Part shown: positions 22,747 through 32,372 of the stretch, in pieces
How the letters are laid out: every line of letters begins with the position of its first letter
Position numbering within the stretch: the first letter of the stretch is position 1
From: Eunapius fragilis
Lineage: Eukaryota > Porifera > Demospongiae > Spongillida > Spongillidae
Assembly (NCBI GenBank): GCA_963681505.1
Contig: OY811971.1
Span: 15,301,338 to 15,365,337, forward strand
DNA: 64,000 bases
Direction: 5' to 3'
The notes under the pieces: model-generated
Told to the model about the DNA's origin: nothing
What the model saw: only the letters and a program-made list of their open reading frames with translations
Databases searched by the model: none
Made by a program: the position numbers and the translations under genes

Positions 22747-23709
22747 ATGACAAAGTCGAATTCATTGATCGTCATCAGTGCAACGAACTCAATTTCGGTT
22801 GTTGTCTGCCTACTGGCAACTTTCATGGTCTGCGCTTTAAAACTGTACCGAAAGGTTGTCTATCGACTTGCCCTATATCAGGTTTTGGCTTCTTTGGCCT
22901 TTGCAATAAATCTGGTTTTAGACATTGTTTTCATTAATTACGATGATGACTCTGATGTCTACAATGGTTTATGCACAGCCATTGGTTGGTTGGTGCAGTT
23001 TTCAGTATTGATGAAGGTTCTATTCGCGATGTGGGTAGCATTTCACCTCTTCTGTTTTGGAGTGCTGCATAAGAACCTCAGGAAGCTAGAAGTGTTATAT
23101 GTCGTGTCGTCGCTGTTGGTACCAGCAATTGTCGCCATGGTGCCTCTAGCTACCCGTACATACGGCATAAATTCTTTGGGTGACTGCTGGATAGCAGTCA
23201 CAAACAGAAGTTCTCCTGATATCGTTACTATTGAACGGTTCAGTCTCTGGATGGGTCCAGCAATGGCTATTCTGTTTGTATCATCCGCCGCCATGATTGT
23301 CCTGGTAATAAAACTTACACACAGGGTACTTCGGCAATTTAAGCGTGAGCCAATTACTGATAATGACCAATTTTGGAAGGCTCTTAAACAGCTTCTCCCA
23401 TTGGCTGCATTCCCTATATTTCTCTGTGTGTTCCTTATACCATCATTTTTCTTTTATCTTTATCTGGCTGTAAACCCCTCAGCTGAAACGGAAGCACTGT
23501 CATTGGCTACTGCAGTATCATTCTCTCTATGGAGTCTGTCTTCAGGTGTGGCCCTTATAGTTCATGTCTGTATGGCTCGTACATACAATACGGTCAGCAG
23601 ACCACACAAGCATGAACATGAAAATGCAACAGTAAAAACAGAGATCAGAGTGTCTGAGCACAGTACTACAAGTTTCCCTAAGTATAACAGTATTATTTTG
23701 GATATGTGA
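22747..23709 (+). CDS. Seven-transmembrane G protein-coupled receptor, single exon, 320 aa
   Basis: One open frame with seven hydrophobic segments at about residues 13-34, 40-64, 80-106, 113-136, 170-194, 216-244 and 250-277. Cys76 (GLCTAIGW) before TM3 and Cys146 (GDCWIAV) in the second extracellular loop can form the conserved disulphide. NRSS in that loop is a glycosylation site. The WCWI/DCWI-type loop and short N-terminus recall cAMP-receptor-like or GPR157-like (class B/E-related) receptors rather than rhodopsins: there is no DRY after TM3 and no NPxxY in TM7. The tail (about residues 282-320) is polar with Ser/Thr and Lys clusters for kinase/arrestin contacts. It has no introns, unlike neighbouring host genes, so retroposition or a lineage-specific single-exon family is possible. 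Ligand unknown. Confidence 0.82.
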   Translation: MTKSNSLIVISATNSISVVVCLLATFMVCALKLYRKVVYRLALYQVLASLAFAINLVLDIVFINYDDDSDVYNGLCTAIGWLVQFSVLMKVLFAMWVAFHLFCFGVLHKNLRKLEVLYVVSSLLVPAIVAMVPLATRTYGINSLGDCWIAVTNRSSPDIVTIERFSLWMGPAMAILFVSSAAMIVLVIKLTHRVLRQFKREPITDNDQFWKALKQLLPLAAFPIFLCVFLIPSFFFYLYLAVNPSAETEALSLATAVSFSLWSLSSGVALIVHVCMARTYNTVSRPHKHEHENATVKTEIRVSEHSTTSFPKYNSIILDM

Positions 23710-24512
<803 letters not shown>

Positions 24513-24920
24513 CCATTGATGGTGACGCATTATCTTAGTATATATGTGCACAGGGGAGGGGGGGAGAGATCATCACAACAACCAATCTGTACACTGTTTT
24601 TAAAAAAAGGCCCGAAGGGTGTTAGGTTTGAGGGGTGTTACAGCCCAGGCCAAGGGGTGTTACAGCCCAGGCCAGGGGGTGTTTTGGTAACACACAAGGG
24701 TGTTCAGCTTACATCTATGGGTGTTGACAGAGTGCACCCCACCAATAATGGGGTGTTACGACATTATAAAGGTGTGCTGGAATAACACTGATTTACCGCA
24801 TTACACCCCAATGTATGGGTTCCCAGACTTGTTTGTAATTACTTTTTGACGGTTGAGGGCGTGGTTTGCGAGATGACATGGCCGCCGATTAGGTATGTAC
24901 GCTAACCACTTACCAGTACT
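24513..24920. repeat. Short GGGTGTT-rich direct repeats
   Basis: 24610-24790 holds a loose tandem of GGGTGTTACAGCCCAGGCCA and related GGTGTT units, about 20-25 bases each. No gene seen. Confidence 0.6.
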
Positions 24921-25007
24921 ACACAGCCAAATATTTTACAACCTGTATTCATGATCTTATCATACTCTGTTGGGAAATTCGTACTGCAAGGGCGTAGACA
25001 AGTTTTG

Positions 25008-25230
25008 AAGGGTGGGGGGGGGGGGGGCTAATTGTGGTTGGGGGGGTTAGACCCGCGATACGACAAGCGGGGTGCTGTCCGCTTCAGGCCCGATATGAAA
25101 AGCGGGGGGGGTGGGGGTGGGGGAGGAGGGGGGGGTGCTGTCCATTTTAGGCCCGATATGAAAAGTGTGTGTGTGGGGGGGGGGGGGGGTGCTGTAAGGG
25201 GGTGCTTAGCAGAAGAGAGGGAAGTACTTT
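25008..25230. repeat. G-run minisatellite, same family as 4264-4682
   Basis: Units with ACCCGCGATACGACAAGCGG and CTTCAGGCCCGATATGAAAA separated by G runs, as in the element at 4264-4682. Here it lies just inside inverted-repeat pair 2. Confidence 0.85.
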
Positions 25231-25644
25231 TTATGAAAGGGCAACTCTATGATCATCGATATTCTACACAGGGATTGGAAACGGATGTCGTTAGCACCAA
25301 TTAGCAGGTTCCATTGTAACAGGATAGCCTGTCCCCCCGGATACAGTGTCCCCTCCGGACATCCCATCCTAGTACACGCTGTCCCCCTTTAGGATACACT
25401 GTCCACTCTCCCCCCTCACGCAAACACACACACACATGCGCGCACGTACACACCACACACACACACACACATACACACACACACACTCTGAAGTCTGTTC
25501 ATTGCTCCGCCTTTGCACGCTGATAATACATGTATAAGTTGGTGTCTGATAATACCACCGAATGCAAGGCCCTTATACATGTACATGTATCACTATCAGT
25601 TGTTCCGACTCCATTGCCTAGCTGGATCATAGATTATATTTAGA

Positions 25645-26804
25645 CAGGGATTGGAAACGGGTCACGTGAGCCATACATTTTACGGTAGAAGGCTATGCGC
25701 CGTCAATATTATAATGGATAGCACCTTTTGAGTTTGGCGGGAAAATGTCTTATAGCTGGTTTTGGTGAAATCCGTATCATGTAGAGTCTCGAATGTATTC
25801 CACCCAATTCATGAAAGGTAAGGTTTGTCTAGAAACGTGTTTGAAGTTCTAGTGAACGAATCTTCGGGAGTTTTTAATAAAAAAAGCTATGTGAATCCTT
25901 TCTGGGCGTGCAAAAACTGTTCTGTACGTTATTTGACCTTCATTTATTGTAAATAAGTTCTTCGTAGCAATCTGAATAGAACTGGATAGGTTTTGCCCTT
26001 TTCCCTAGCTTTGAAAACATAAAGTGGCACGAAACAGCGTTATAGACATTCAGTCAGTTCTGGGCGTATATATAACTACTTTTGTAAATAGTGTAAACGC
26101 GGTTCGAAGGTTTCATCCTCTAGTGCACTCATTTTGCGATAGAACTGGGCTATGGACTAAGCCAGGGAGTGTTGGTATGAAGTTATAAAAAGTTCGCTTT
26201 ACATCGACTATCGCTCAATCATTAGGGACACGGCACGAATAGACTAGGCCGTACTGGCAGTTCTGGGCGTATAGCTACTTTTGTATATAGCTTTAGAAGG
26301 GTTTGAAGGTTTTATCCTCTAGTGCACTCATTTTGAGATAGAACTGGGCTATGGGCTATGCCAGGGAGTGTTGGTATGAGACTATGAGGTTATAAAGAGT
26401 TGGCTTTACATCGACTCTCGGGTCAATCATTATAGGGATACGGCGCGAATAGAATACTGTCAGTTCTGGGCGTATAGCTTCTTTTTTAAAAAGTATTAAT
26501 GGGGATTGAAGATTTCAACGTCTAGTACACTCATTTTGCGATAGAACTGGGCTATGGCTATGCCAGGGAGTGTTGGTATGAGATTATAAAAAGCTTTACA
26601 TCGCATCAATCATTTGGCACGGCACGAATAGAGTAAGACTGCTGTCATTTCTGGGCCTGTGGCTACTTTTGTAAATAGGGGTTTGAAGGTTTCTGCTACT
26701 CATTTTGCCATTCCAGACGTAATAACTACTACAATAACCTATCTTCCGCTATAACACAGACGGAGCTGTTAATTGGCGTGCACGTGATCCGTTTCCAATC
26801 CCTG
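25645..26804. mobile_element. 1.16 kb non-autonomous TIR element, CAGGGATTGGAAACGG family
   Basis: Left end CAGGGATTGGAAACGGGTCA at 25645 and matching inverted end at 26785-26804. The inverted similarity reaches outward another 15-20 bases (ATAGATTAT..TTAGA), so the TIR may be longer. The interior is non-coding and mostly a 200-bp tandem repeat. Confidence 0.7.
26054..26712. repeat. ~200-bp tandem repeat, 3.3 copies
   Basis: Units begin CAGTTCTGGGCGTATA at 26054 (approx.), 26258 and 26460, with a partial unit (CATTTCTGGGCCTGTGGC) at 26646. Each contains GCACTCATTTTGCGATAGAA and CCAGGGAGTGTTGGTATGA. This is satellite-like growth inside a MITE. Confidence 0.85.
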
Positions 26805-27017
26805 TCTAAATAATCTATGGCTGGATGAACGTACGGAAGTAGTTATATTTACTGTTACACATCTGATAATACTACGCCGGCTAATTAACGTTAACGTACA
26901 TGTAGTTATTAAACCATTCCAGGCGCTGGGTGTACAAAATCACACCTCTTCGGCCACGTGTATCATTAGTTGACTCGGAAATCGGTGTCGTGAGCAAGCT
27001 AAATCTGACTACAAGAA

Positions 27018-27560
27018 ATGAGCGAAGTTGACAAAGAGACCAAATTGTATGGTGATATTTTCATGCTTTTGCACGACCACGCTTACAGAACGGACGCAAC
27101 CAAAGACGAGAAGCGCGTAATTCGTAGAAAGATCTCCAGTATCGTTTTACGAGATGGACTGCTCTATTTATTAAAGCACAAAGGCGCAGAAAGACAATGG
27201 ATCGTAAACAAAGACAGTCAGATGAACGTGATCGTGTCTTGTCATGACCAGGCATTAGGTAAGTCAGTCAGCTTAAATGCCTTTTAAACTGAATCGTCTT
27301 TTTGGTTCTTTGTAGGCGGCGGTCACTTTGGTAGAGGCATAACTATACAGAGAATCTGTTCACGATTCTACTGGCGTGATATGACGAAGTTTATAAAAGA
27401 CTACGTACGTACTAGCGTTCAATGCAAAAAACTAATCCTAAGTTGCATAAGGAGGCATCGGTGCTGCACCCTATCGCTGTTAAAACTGAAGTGTAGCATC
27501 AAATTGGAATCAACCTCGTGGGACCACTGAAGTTAACACGCAACGGCAATAGGTATGACA
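27018..27560 (+). pseudogene. Fossil integrase N-terminal part (H2C2 zinc finger), Ginger/Gypsy type
   Basis: A start at 27018 gives a helical leader (KRVIRRKISSIVLRDGLLYL), then a zinc-binding His/Cys segment (CHDQALG, GGGHFGRGITIQ, FYWRDM) and the very beginning of an integrase core (GINLVGPL). The rest of the core is absent; other DNA follows. It resembles integrases of Ginger transposons and of LTR relatives, and the remnant is too short to decide between them. Old, broken and partial. Confidence 0.65.
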
Positions 27561-28143
27561 AACCATATTAATTTTAATCAGTATTTAATAGCAGACTAAT
27601 GGCGTTTAAGCATGCTATCCTTACATGCACAGCTATTGATTTTTTATATAAGTTATGTACTGTTATCACGTGTTGTAGTAGTATTAAACTCGGTTTAATG
27701 ATGCATTGAGTGTAAAATTTCCTTCTGTATGACTCTGTCAACAAAGAGCCTGAGATATAAGCTTGATCGTTAAAAATAAATTATAGCTTTGTGTAAAATT
27801 AAACACAAGACTTGACTGTTTGCTAGCCTGGCCGATATGATCACTCAGTCAAAAGGGATGGGCAAAAATTCTAAGTATTTATATACATCAAAAGTGAATG
27901 TGAGCATTAACCATAGATTGATCAATGATAACCCCGGTTATCGGGTGATAACTGGGGTTAACAATTTTTGTTGTGATAATTCTTTTGTGAAGATAGAGTG
28001 ATTTGCGTTTTGTAACATATTGGAATTGATCTCAGGTGTATTTACAACCACATTCAGGAAGTGTTTTGCCAATTTTATCTCTTGGAGTCGCAGAAGTGGA
28101 TAAAAAAGGGTAGCAGTATACTGAAAATTTACGCTTTGGTTCA

Positions 28144-29892
28144 ATGAAAGCGCCAAAGATTGGGGACAGAGTGCAGGCCACTGCAGCAGCGGCGATGGGC
28201 AAAAAGCTAGCAACACAACGCTACGGGGCTAATGCAAAGGCCAAAAAGCTTTCTGGTGAGATTATAGCTTCAGAAGGTAGTGGACGTGGGCGCAAATGGA
28301 GGGTACGCTGGGATGATGGCAAAATCGGCGAGTCCGTTCATAGTTCTAGGGTACTGGAGAACACTGAGTCTATTGAGGACATCGAAGATGATGTGGTCAT
28401 GGATGAACGTGATTCGGACGAAGAGCTGCCGTCAGAAGAGCTAGCGGAGGCGGAACCAGAAATGGAAGAAGACAGGGAACCAACATCAATTGATCGCGAC
28501 CCGTTAGTAGTCAAAGGTATCAAATGGACCATAGTCGATAATCTGGTCGATATTCGCTACATCCCAAAGCAACGTGCGCACATACTATGGAACAGAACGC
28601 AACAACTGGATTCTGAGAGTAATAGAAGGGAAGTGGACTACTTTTTGTGGTCATTTCCAGACAAGGCAGTAGCGGAAATTTTAGAGTGTACTACGAACTC
28701 CATGCTAAAATCAAAGCCATCTTCAATCCCTGTTAGTAGAGGGGAGCTGTTCAAGCTGCTAGGTTTTCTGCTTGCACTGACCAGAACACATTTAAAACGT
28801 CGAGATTTGTTCTCTGTTTGTGATGGACTCTTTCCAGCACCAAAGTTTGGAGATCGGTTTGGTATTCATCAGCATCGGGTAGATGAGCTGCTACAGCACA
28901 TTTCCTTTGGAAAGGTTGTAGATGGGGACCCTGCACATGGAATGCTATGTTTCATTGACCACTTCAATAAATGTCGGAAAGAAGGTTACTATCCATCATG
29001 GTCCATCTGTGTGGATGAGTCTATGTCTGCATGGCGTGGAAAAGATGGCAATTTTTGTAGCGATGGCATGCCACATGTTACAAAGATAGCTAGAAAGCCC
29101 AAAGGAGTGGGTGCTGAGTTAAAGGATGCTGCTGACTCTGAGACCAACATTATCATTCGCCTAGAGTTACAAGAAGGGGCAGAGCGTATGGCAGCAAAGA
29201 AGTTCACAGATATCTGTCAGAGTAAGGGGACTGCACAGACTCTTCGATTGACTGAACCTTGGCACCATTCTGGTCGTACAGTCAATGGGGATTCTGCATT
29301 TGCTTCAGTTCAGACTGCTGTGGAGCTCAAAAGGCATGGTATGTTTTTCAAAGGCATTGTAAAAACTGCACATTCTGGATTTCCAAAGACATACCTTGAT
29401 ACAGTTGAGTACCCTGAACGTGGAGACTGGATCACATTGGCTGCTACAGTTCAGGGACATTGCATATTTGCTACTGGATGGGGAGACATGACCCGTAAGA
29501 ACCTTGTGCATACTGATGGAGTGTCCGGAGAGGGTACACCACATGGCAAGAGACGATGGCGTGAGTGTGACGATGCACTTGGCACTGAAGTTGTAGTTAG
29601 GTACACCAAGCGACCAAAGGTGGTAGAGGATTACTTTGACTGTGCTAAAGTAATCGACATTGCCAATCACATGAGGCAAGGTGGCCTGGCACTTGAGCAA
29701 GCCTGGAAGACCCAGATGTGGGAGCATCGTTTATTTTCAACTCTTCTTGGGATGATAGAGACAGATGCATACTGTGCATGGAGACATTTTCATCCAGATG
29801 GTGCCAATGATGAACATGCAGATTTCACTGAAGAGCTTGCTCAGCAGCTGCTCACAAATATTGGCTACAGTCATGTAACATCTTGTCCATGA
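28144..29892 (+). CDS. PiggyBac-type transposase, uninterrupted 582 aa
   Basis: Cut-and-paste DNA transposase or domesticated derivative (DDE_Tnp_1_7 fold). Residues 38-71 form a basic KLSG..I...RKWRVRWDDG..SSRVL segment like a chromo/Tudor-type SH3 barrel. 75-118 is highly acidic. The core runs from about 120. Candidate catalytic Asp residues are D291 (CVDESMSAWRG), D383 (NGDSAFASVQ) and D505 (KVIDIANHMRQGG). The last motif, with the following ALEQAWKTQMWEHRLFST, is typical of a divergent piggyBac branch otherwise familiar from oomycetes, fungi and algae. The usual C-terminal Cys-rich finger is not in frame; the next 150 bases in another frame have some Cys. No TTAA-flanked CCC ends could be matched. 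The open frame implies recent activity or selection. Confidence 0.85.
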   Translation: MKAPKIGDRVQATAAAAMGKKLATQRYGANAKAKKLSGEIIASEGSGRGRKWRVRWDDGKIGESVHSSRVLENTESIEDIEDDVVMDERDSDEELPSEELAEAEPEMEEDREPTSIDRDPLVVKGIKWTIVDNLVDIRYIPKQRAHILWNRTQQLDSESNRREVDYFLWSFPDKAVAEILECTTNSMLKSKPSSIPVSRGELFKLLGFLLALTRTHLKRRDLFSVCDGLFPAPKFGDRFGIHQHRVDELLQHISFGKVVDGDPAHGMLCFIDHFNKCRKEGYYPSWSICVDESMSAWRGKDGNFCSDGMPHVTKIARKPKGVGAELKDAADSETNIIIRLELQEGAERMAAKKFTDICQSKGTAQTLRLTEPWHHSGRTVNGDSAFASVQTAVELKRHGMFFKGIVKTAHSGFPKTYLDTVEYPERGDWITLAATVQGHCIFATGWGDMTRKNLVHTDGVSGEGTPHGKRRWRECDDALGTEVVVRYTKRPKVVEDYFDCAKVIDIANHMRQGGLALEQAWKTQMWEHRLFSTLLGMIETDAYCAWRHFHPDGANDEHADFTEELAQQLLTNIGYSHVTSCP

Positions 29893-30224
29893 AACATGTA
29901 ACCCTTATGGGTAAGGAATATTTACTGATGTCCTCATCTGATATAGATTCACTATGCCAGTGGGTCTATGACACAAGAAAGCTGTGGGGTGAGAAAGGTG
30001 TCAGCTGTTGTCTTTCAACAAGTAAGCGGGCTGTTTAACATGCACATGCCAATAAAGAACTGGTTGAACTGGTTTTGTTTCTTTTTAGGACAGTCATCCA
30101 CCACTGAACTAAGCTATCATAAATCACAGTGACAATCAAGTTGCCTCTTGCAGGATAAGGTTTGTTGACATGGTTAGTGCAACTGAAGAAGACATGAAGA
30201 CTATATCAACAGTAAACCAGAAAT

Positions 30225-31005
30225 TTGGCTTGCATGCATGCTATTGCTGGACTTGAGCTTGACTATGAGTTGCGAAGGACAATTTTGTCTGATAGAGGAT
30301 GGCTTGATGATAATGTGATCAAGGCAGCGCAGAGTCTACTTAAGGATCAGTATGGTATGGCAGGATTACAGAAAACCACACTGGGGTACCACTTACAGTA
30401 TGATGTCATGCGGAGAGAATTCGTTCAAATTGTGCACAATGGGGAAAACCATTGGTTGACACTCTCTACAGTTGGGCTGCAAGAATCTACTGCAATTATC
30501 AATGTCTATGACAGTCTCTACACATCACTGTCCACTTCAACCAAAGAGCAAATCTGTGCTTTGCGTTGCACAATGAACAGTAGCATAGATGTCATGCAGG
30601 TTTATTGATGCTGATATAAACAGGCAAATACCTCTGACTGTGGCCTTTATGCTATAGCTTATGCTACAAGCCTATGCTGTGGTCAGGATCTCTGCTCTAT
30701 ACAGTACTGTGAACAAACGTTAAGAAAACACCTAGTGACTTGTCTGGAAAGAGGCCGTATTACTCCCTTCCCGTGTATCTGCAAACAGTCGATAAATCCA
30801 ATCATTTCAAAGGAGATCCCGACAATTTCAGTGTTTTGTAGCTGTCGAATGCCAGAAGAGGGAAGATTGATTCAATGTACAAATAGCAAGGAGTGGTTTC
30901 ACAGGCAGTGTACAGGATTGGTCCCTATGAAGGCATGGAAATCCAAAGAATGCATATGGCATTGTGGTAGATGCAAGAATCGAAGTGATTCATTACATGT
31001 ATAAC
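30225..31005 (+). CDS. Ulp1-type (C48) protease plus PHD finger
   Basis: Two exons, about 30225-30600 and 30626-31005. The protease part has GWLDDNVIKAAQSLLKDQYG, His in NGENHWLTLST, Asp in INVYDSLYTSLS, and Gln/Cys in QANTSDCGLYAIAYATSL (after an intron of about 25 bases or a small gap). The PHD finger is FCSCRMPEEGRLIQC .. WFHRQC .. WHCGRCKN. All four protease residues are present. This module pair sits at the end of Ginger-like transposon proteins, and is the second such pair in the window (first at 20940-21650). The upstream integrase half is missing here, with a piggyBac transposase in its place. Confidence 0.78.
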
Positions 31006-31282
31006 ATATATGGTCCGTATGATATTTGCATGCTCTGTTGTATTTGTTGTTATATATAATGGATTGAAGTGTATACCACCAAAAATGGCTAAACAAAGGG
31101 AAAGTAATTTGGAGACTCGGCCAAAATAGTTGAGGCCCAAGCGACGTTTGGCTCCTTTGGTCGAGATGCCCCCAGCACGTTATAGTAACATACAGGATGC
31201 TTGTGCGCACTAATTATATAAGTTCTCAAACACCAGTGAGGGGACTGCTAGTCCTAAGGCGGACTATAGTATTCCTAGTACT

Positions 31283-31367
31283 AATTGTCCGCCGGGGGAC
31301 AACGTATCCTAGGACGCGGAGTCCGGGGGGCTCCGCGTCCTAGGATACGTTGTCCGGGCGGACAATT
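31283..31367. repeat. Long near-perfect hairpin
   Basis: Arms of about 37 bases: AATTGTCCGCC then CGTATCCTAGGACGCGGAG on the left, and the exact complement on the right ending at 31367, with a G-rich loop. Arms differ by a 2-base insertion. Several ATCCTAG and TGTCC boxes of the arm recur in the left partner region 25321-25402. Confidence 0.9.
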
Positions 31368-31438
31368 TTTACGGGGGGACAGGCTCTCCTATACTACACC
31401 ATCATCGTTGGACCGGAAGAGCTATTAATTAAAAAGAG

Positions 31439-31666
31439 ATGGCAGAAATGGCAGCCTGCGTTACAGGTAAGGTGTACTATAGGCTGACGTCGTACTAAGC
31501 CTGCGTAATCTATGGTGACGCCTATTCCTTATGCTCGTGCTACGTAGGTTCAAAGGAATTACTGCGTGATGCAATCGCGAAAGTTTTGAACTCAAAGTTG
31601 CACCCGCCCCCAGCAATGGCGCCTACGAACAGGTGTCTTTGTCAACGCAAAGAGAACGCGCTTTGA
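31439..31666 (+). CDS. Possible two-exon small ORF, 48 aa
   Basis: Exon 31439-31466 (MAEMAACVT) with donor CAG/GTAAGG, acceptor CGTAG and exon 31548-31666 (KELLRDAIAKVLNSKL then Pro-rich and Cys-containing tail), stop TGA. Phase is consistent. Product unknown. It may be the start of a longer protein lost in the repeat region. Confidence 0.25.
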
Positions 31667-32372
31667 GTTCTTTCACTGCGTCTTTCATAATCGTTTGTGT
31701 AAAATTTAGTTCCCTATACGGAAAAGAAGCATAAATCGACAAACAACAGCATTTAGGACTGCTATATGCCCACAACCATCCCCCTATCAAAACGTGCTTT
31801 TTCGCGTCTTGTACGCTGACACAACGAACACAATAGTTTTAACCTATCGTCGTTTGTGTAGTTCATTTAGTTGCTTCTGAATCAAATTTAAACCGATTTT
31901 TATCCTTAACGCTATGATTTAAAAATGCCCAGAACTAAGCCATGCAGTCGTAGGTTACGCTATAATTCTCCCAAAATTGATCTCCAAACCGCTGTATCTC
32001 ACAATGTACCTCTTATTCGAGTAGAAAGTAGTCACTATTACACAGCGTTCGAGGATAATAAATTCGAAACAAGGAAATACGCCCGTCGTCACCTAATTAA
32101 AGGTGTCATCATTCCAACGATGACGGCCCGAGGATTGGTCTATAGCAATGTATTGCCCACGTGATCCGTTTCCAATCCCTGTGGGTAGAATACCTATATG
32201 CTATGATCTATTGAATAGCGCGCGCTTTACATTAACGACTTCAGAAATTTTAATAATTCAAGTGCAAAAATCTGGGGGGGGGCTAAAGCCCCCCCCCCCC
32301 CCCCCCCCCCCCCTCCCGTCTCTACGCCCTTGTACTTGTACTGATACAGGTTGTAAAAAAATTTGGCTGTGT

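Larger units (their letters stand above)
25269..32181. mobile_element. Putative 6.9 kb TIR element (CAGGGATTGGAAACGG family), composite
   Basis: Ends are CAGGGATTGGAAACGGA at 25269 and its complement ending at 32181. Similarity of the right end to the inner copy (25645) continues inward for about 100 bases (CACGTG.GC.ATACATT, then GCCGTCA). It holds three unrelated protein modules (27018-27560, 28144-29892, 30225-31005). Whether all were mobilised together is not shown. No clear target duplication was found. Confidence 0.5.
24921..32372. mobile_element. Region enclosed by nested inverted repeats
   Basis: Four inverted pairs lie one inside another. (1) ACACAGCCAAAT..TTTACAACCTGTA at 24921-24947 and 32345-32372. 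(2) GTAC...CAAGGGCGTAGA at 24981-24999 and 32321-32338. (3) CAGGGATTGGAAACGGA with TATTCTAC just outside, at 25260-25285 and 32165-32190. (4) AGGATAGCCTGTCCCCCCG at 25321-25339 and 31372-31390. This is what is left when elements insert into each other's centres, or a single element with long, decayed composite TIRs. Confidence 0.65.

Noticed and set aside
27900-27970. TTAACCCC with a GATAAC palindrome as a piggyBac end
   Set aside because: Looks like a TTAA-CCC terminus but no matching inverted end with TTAA was found downstream of the transposase.
31925-32164. 79-codon basic frame (MPRTKPCSRRLRYN)
   Set aside because: Ends within the TIR of the CAGGGATTGG family; no domain, no splice evidence. 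Probably chance.
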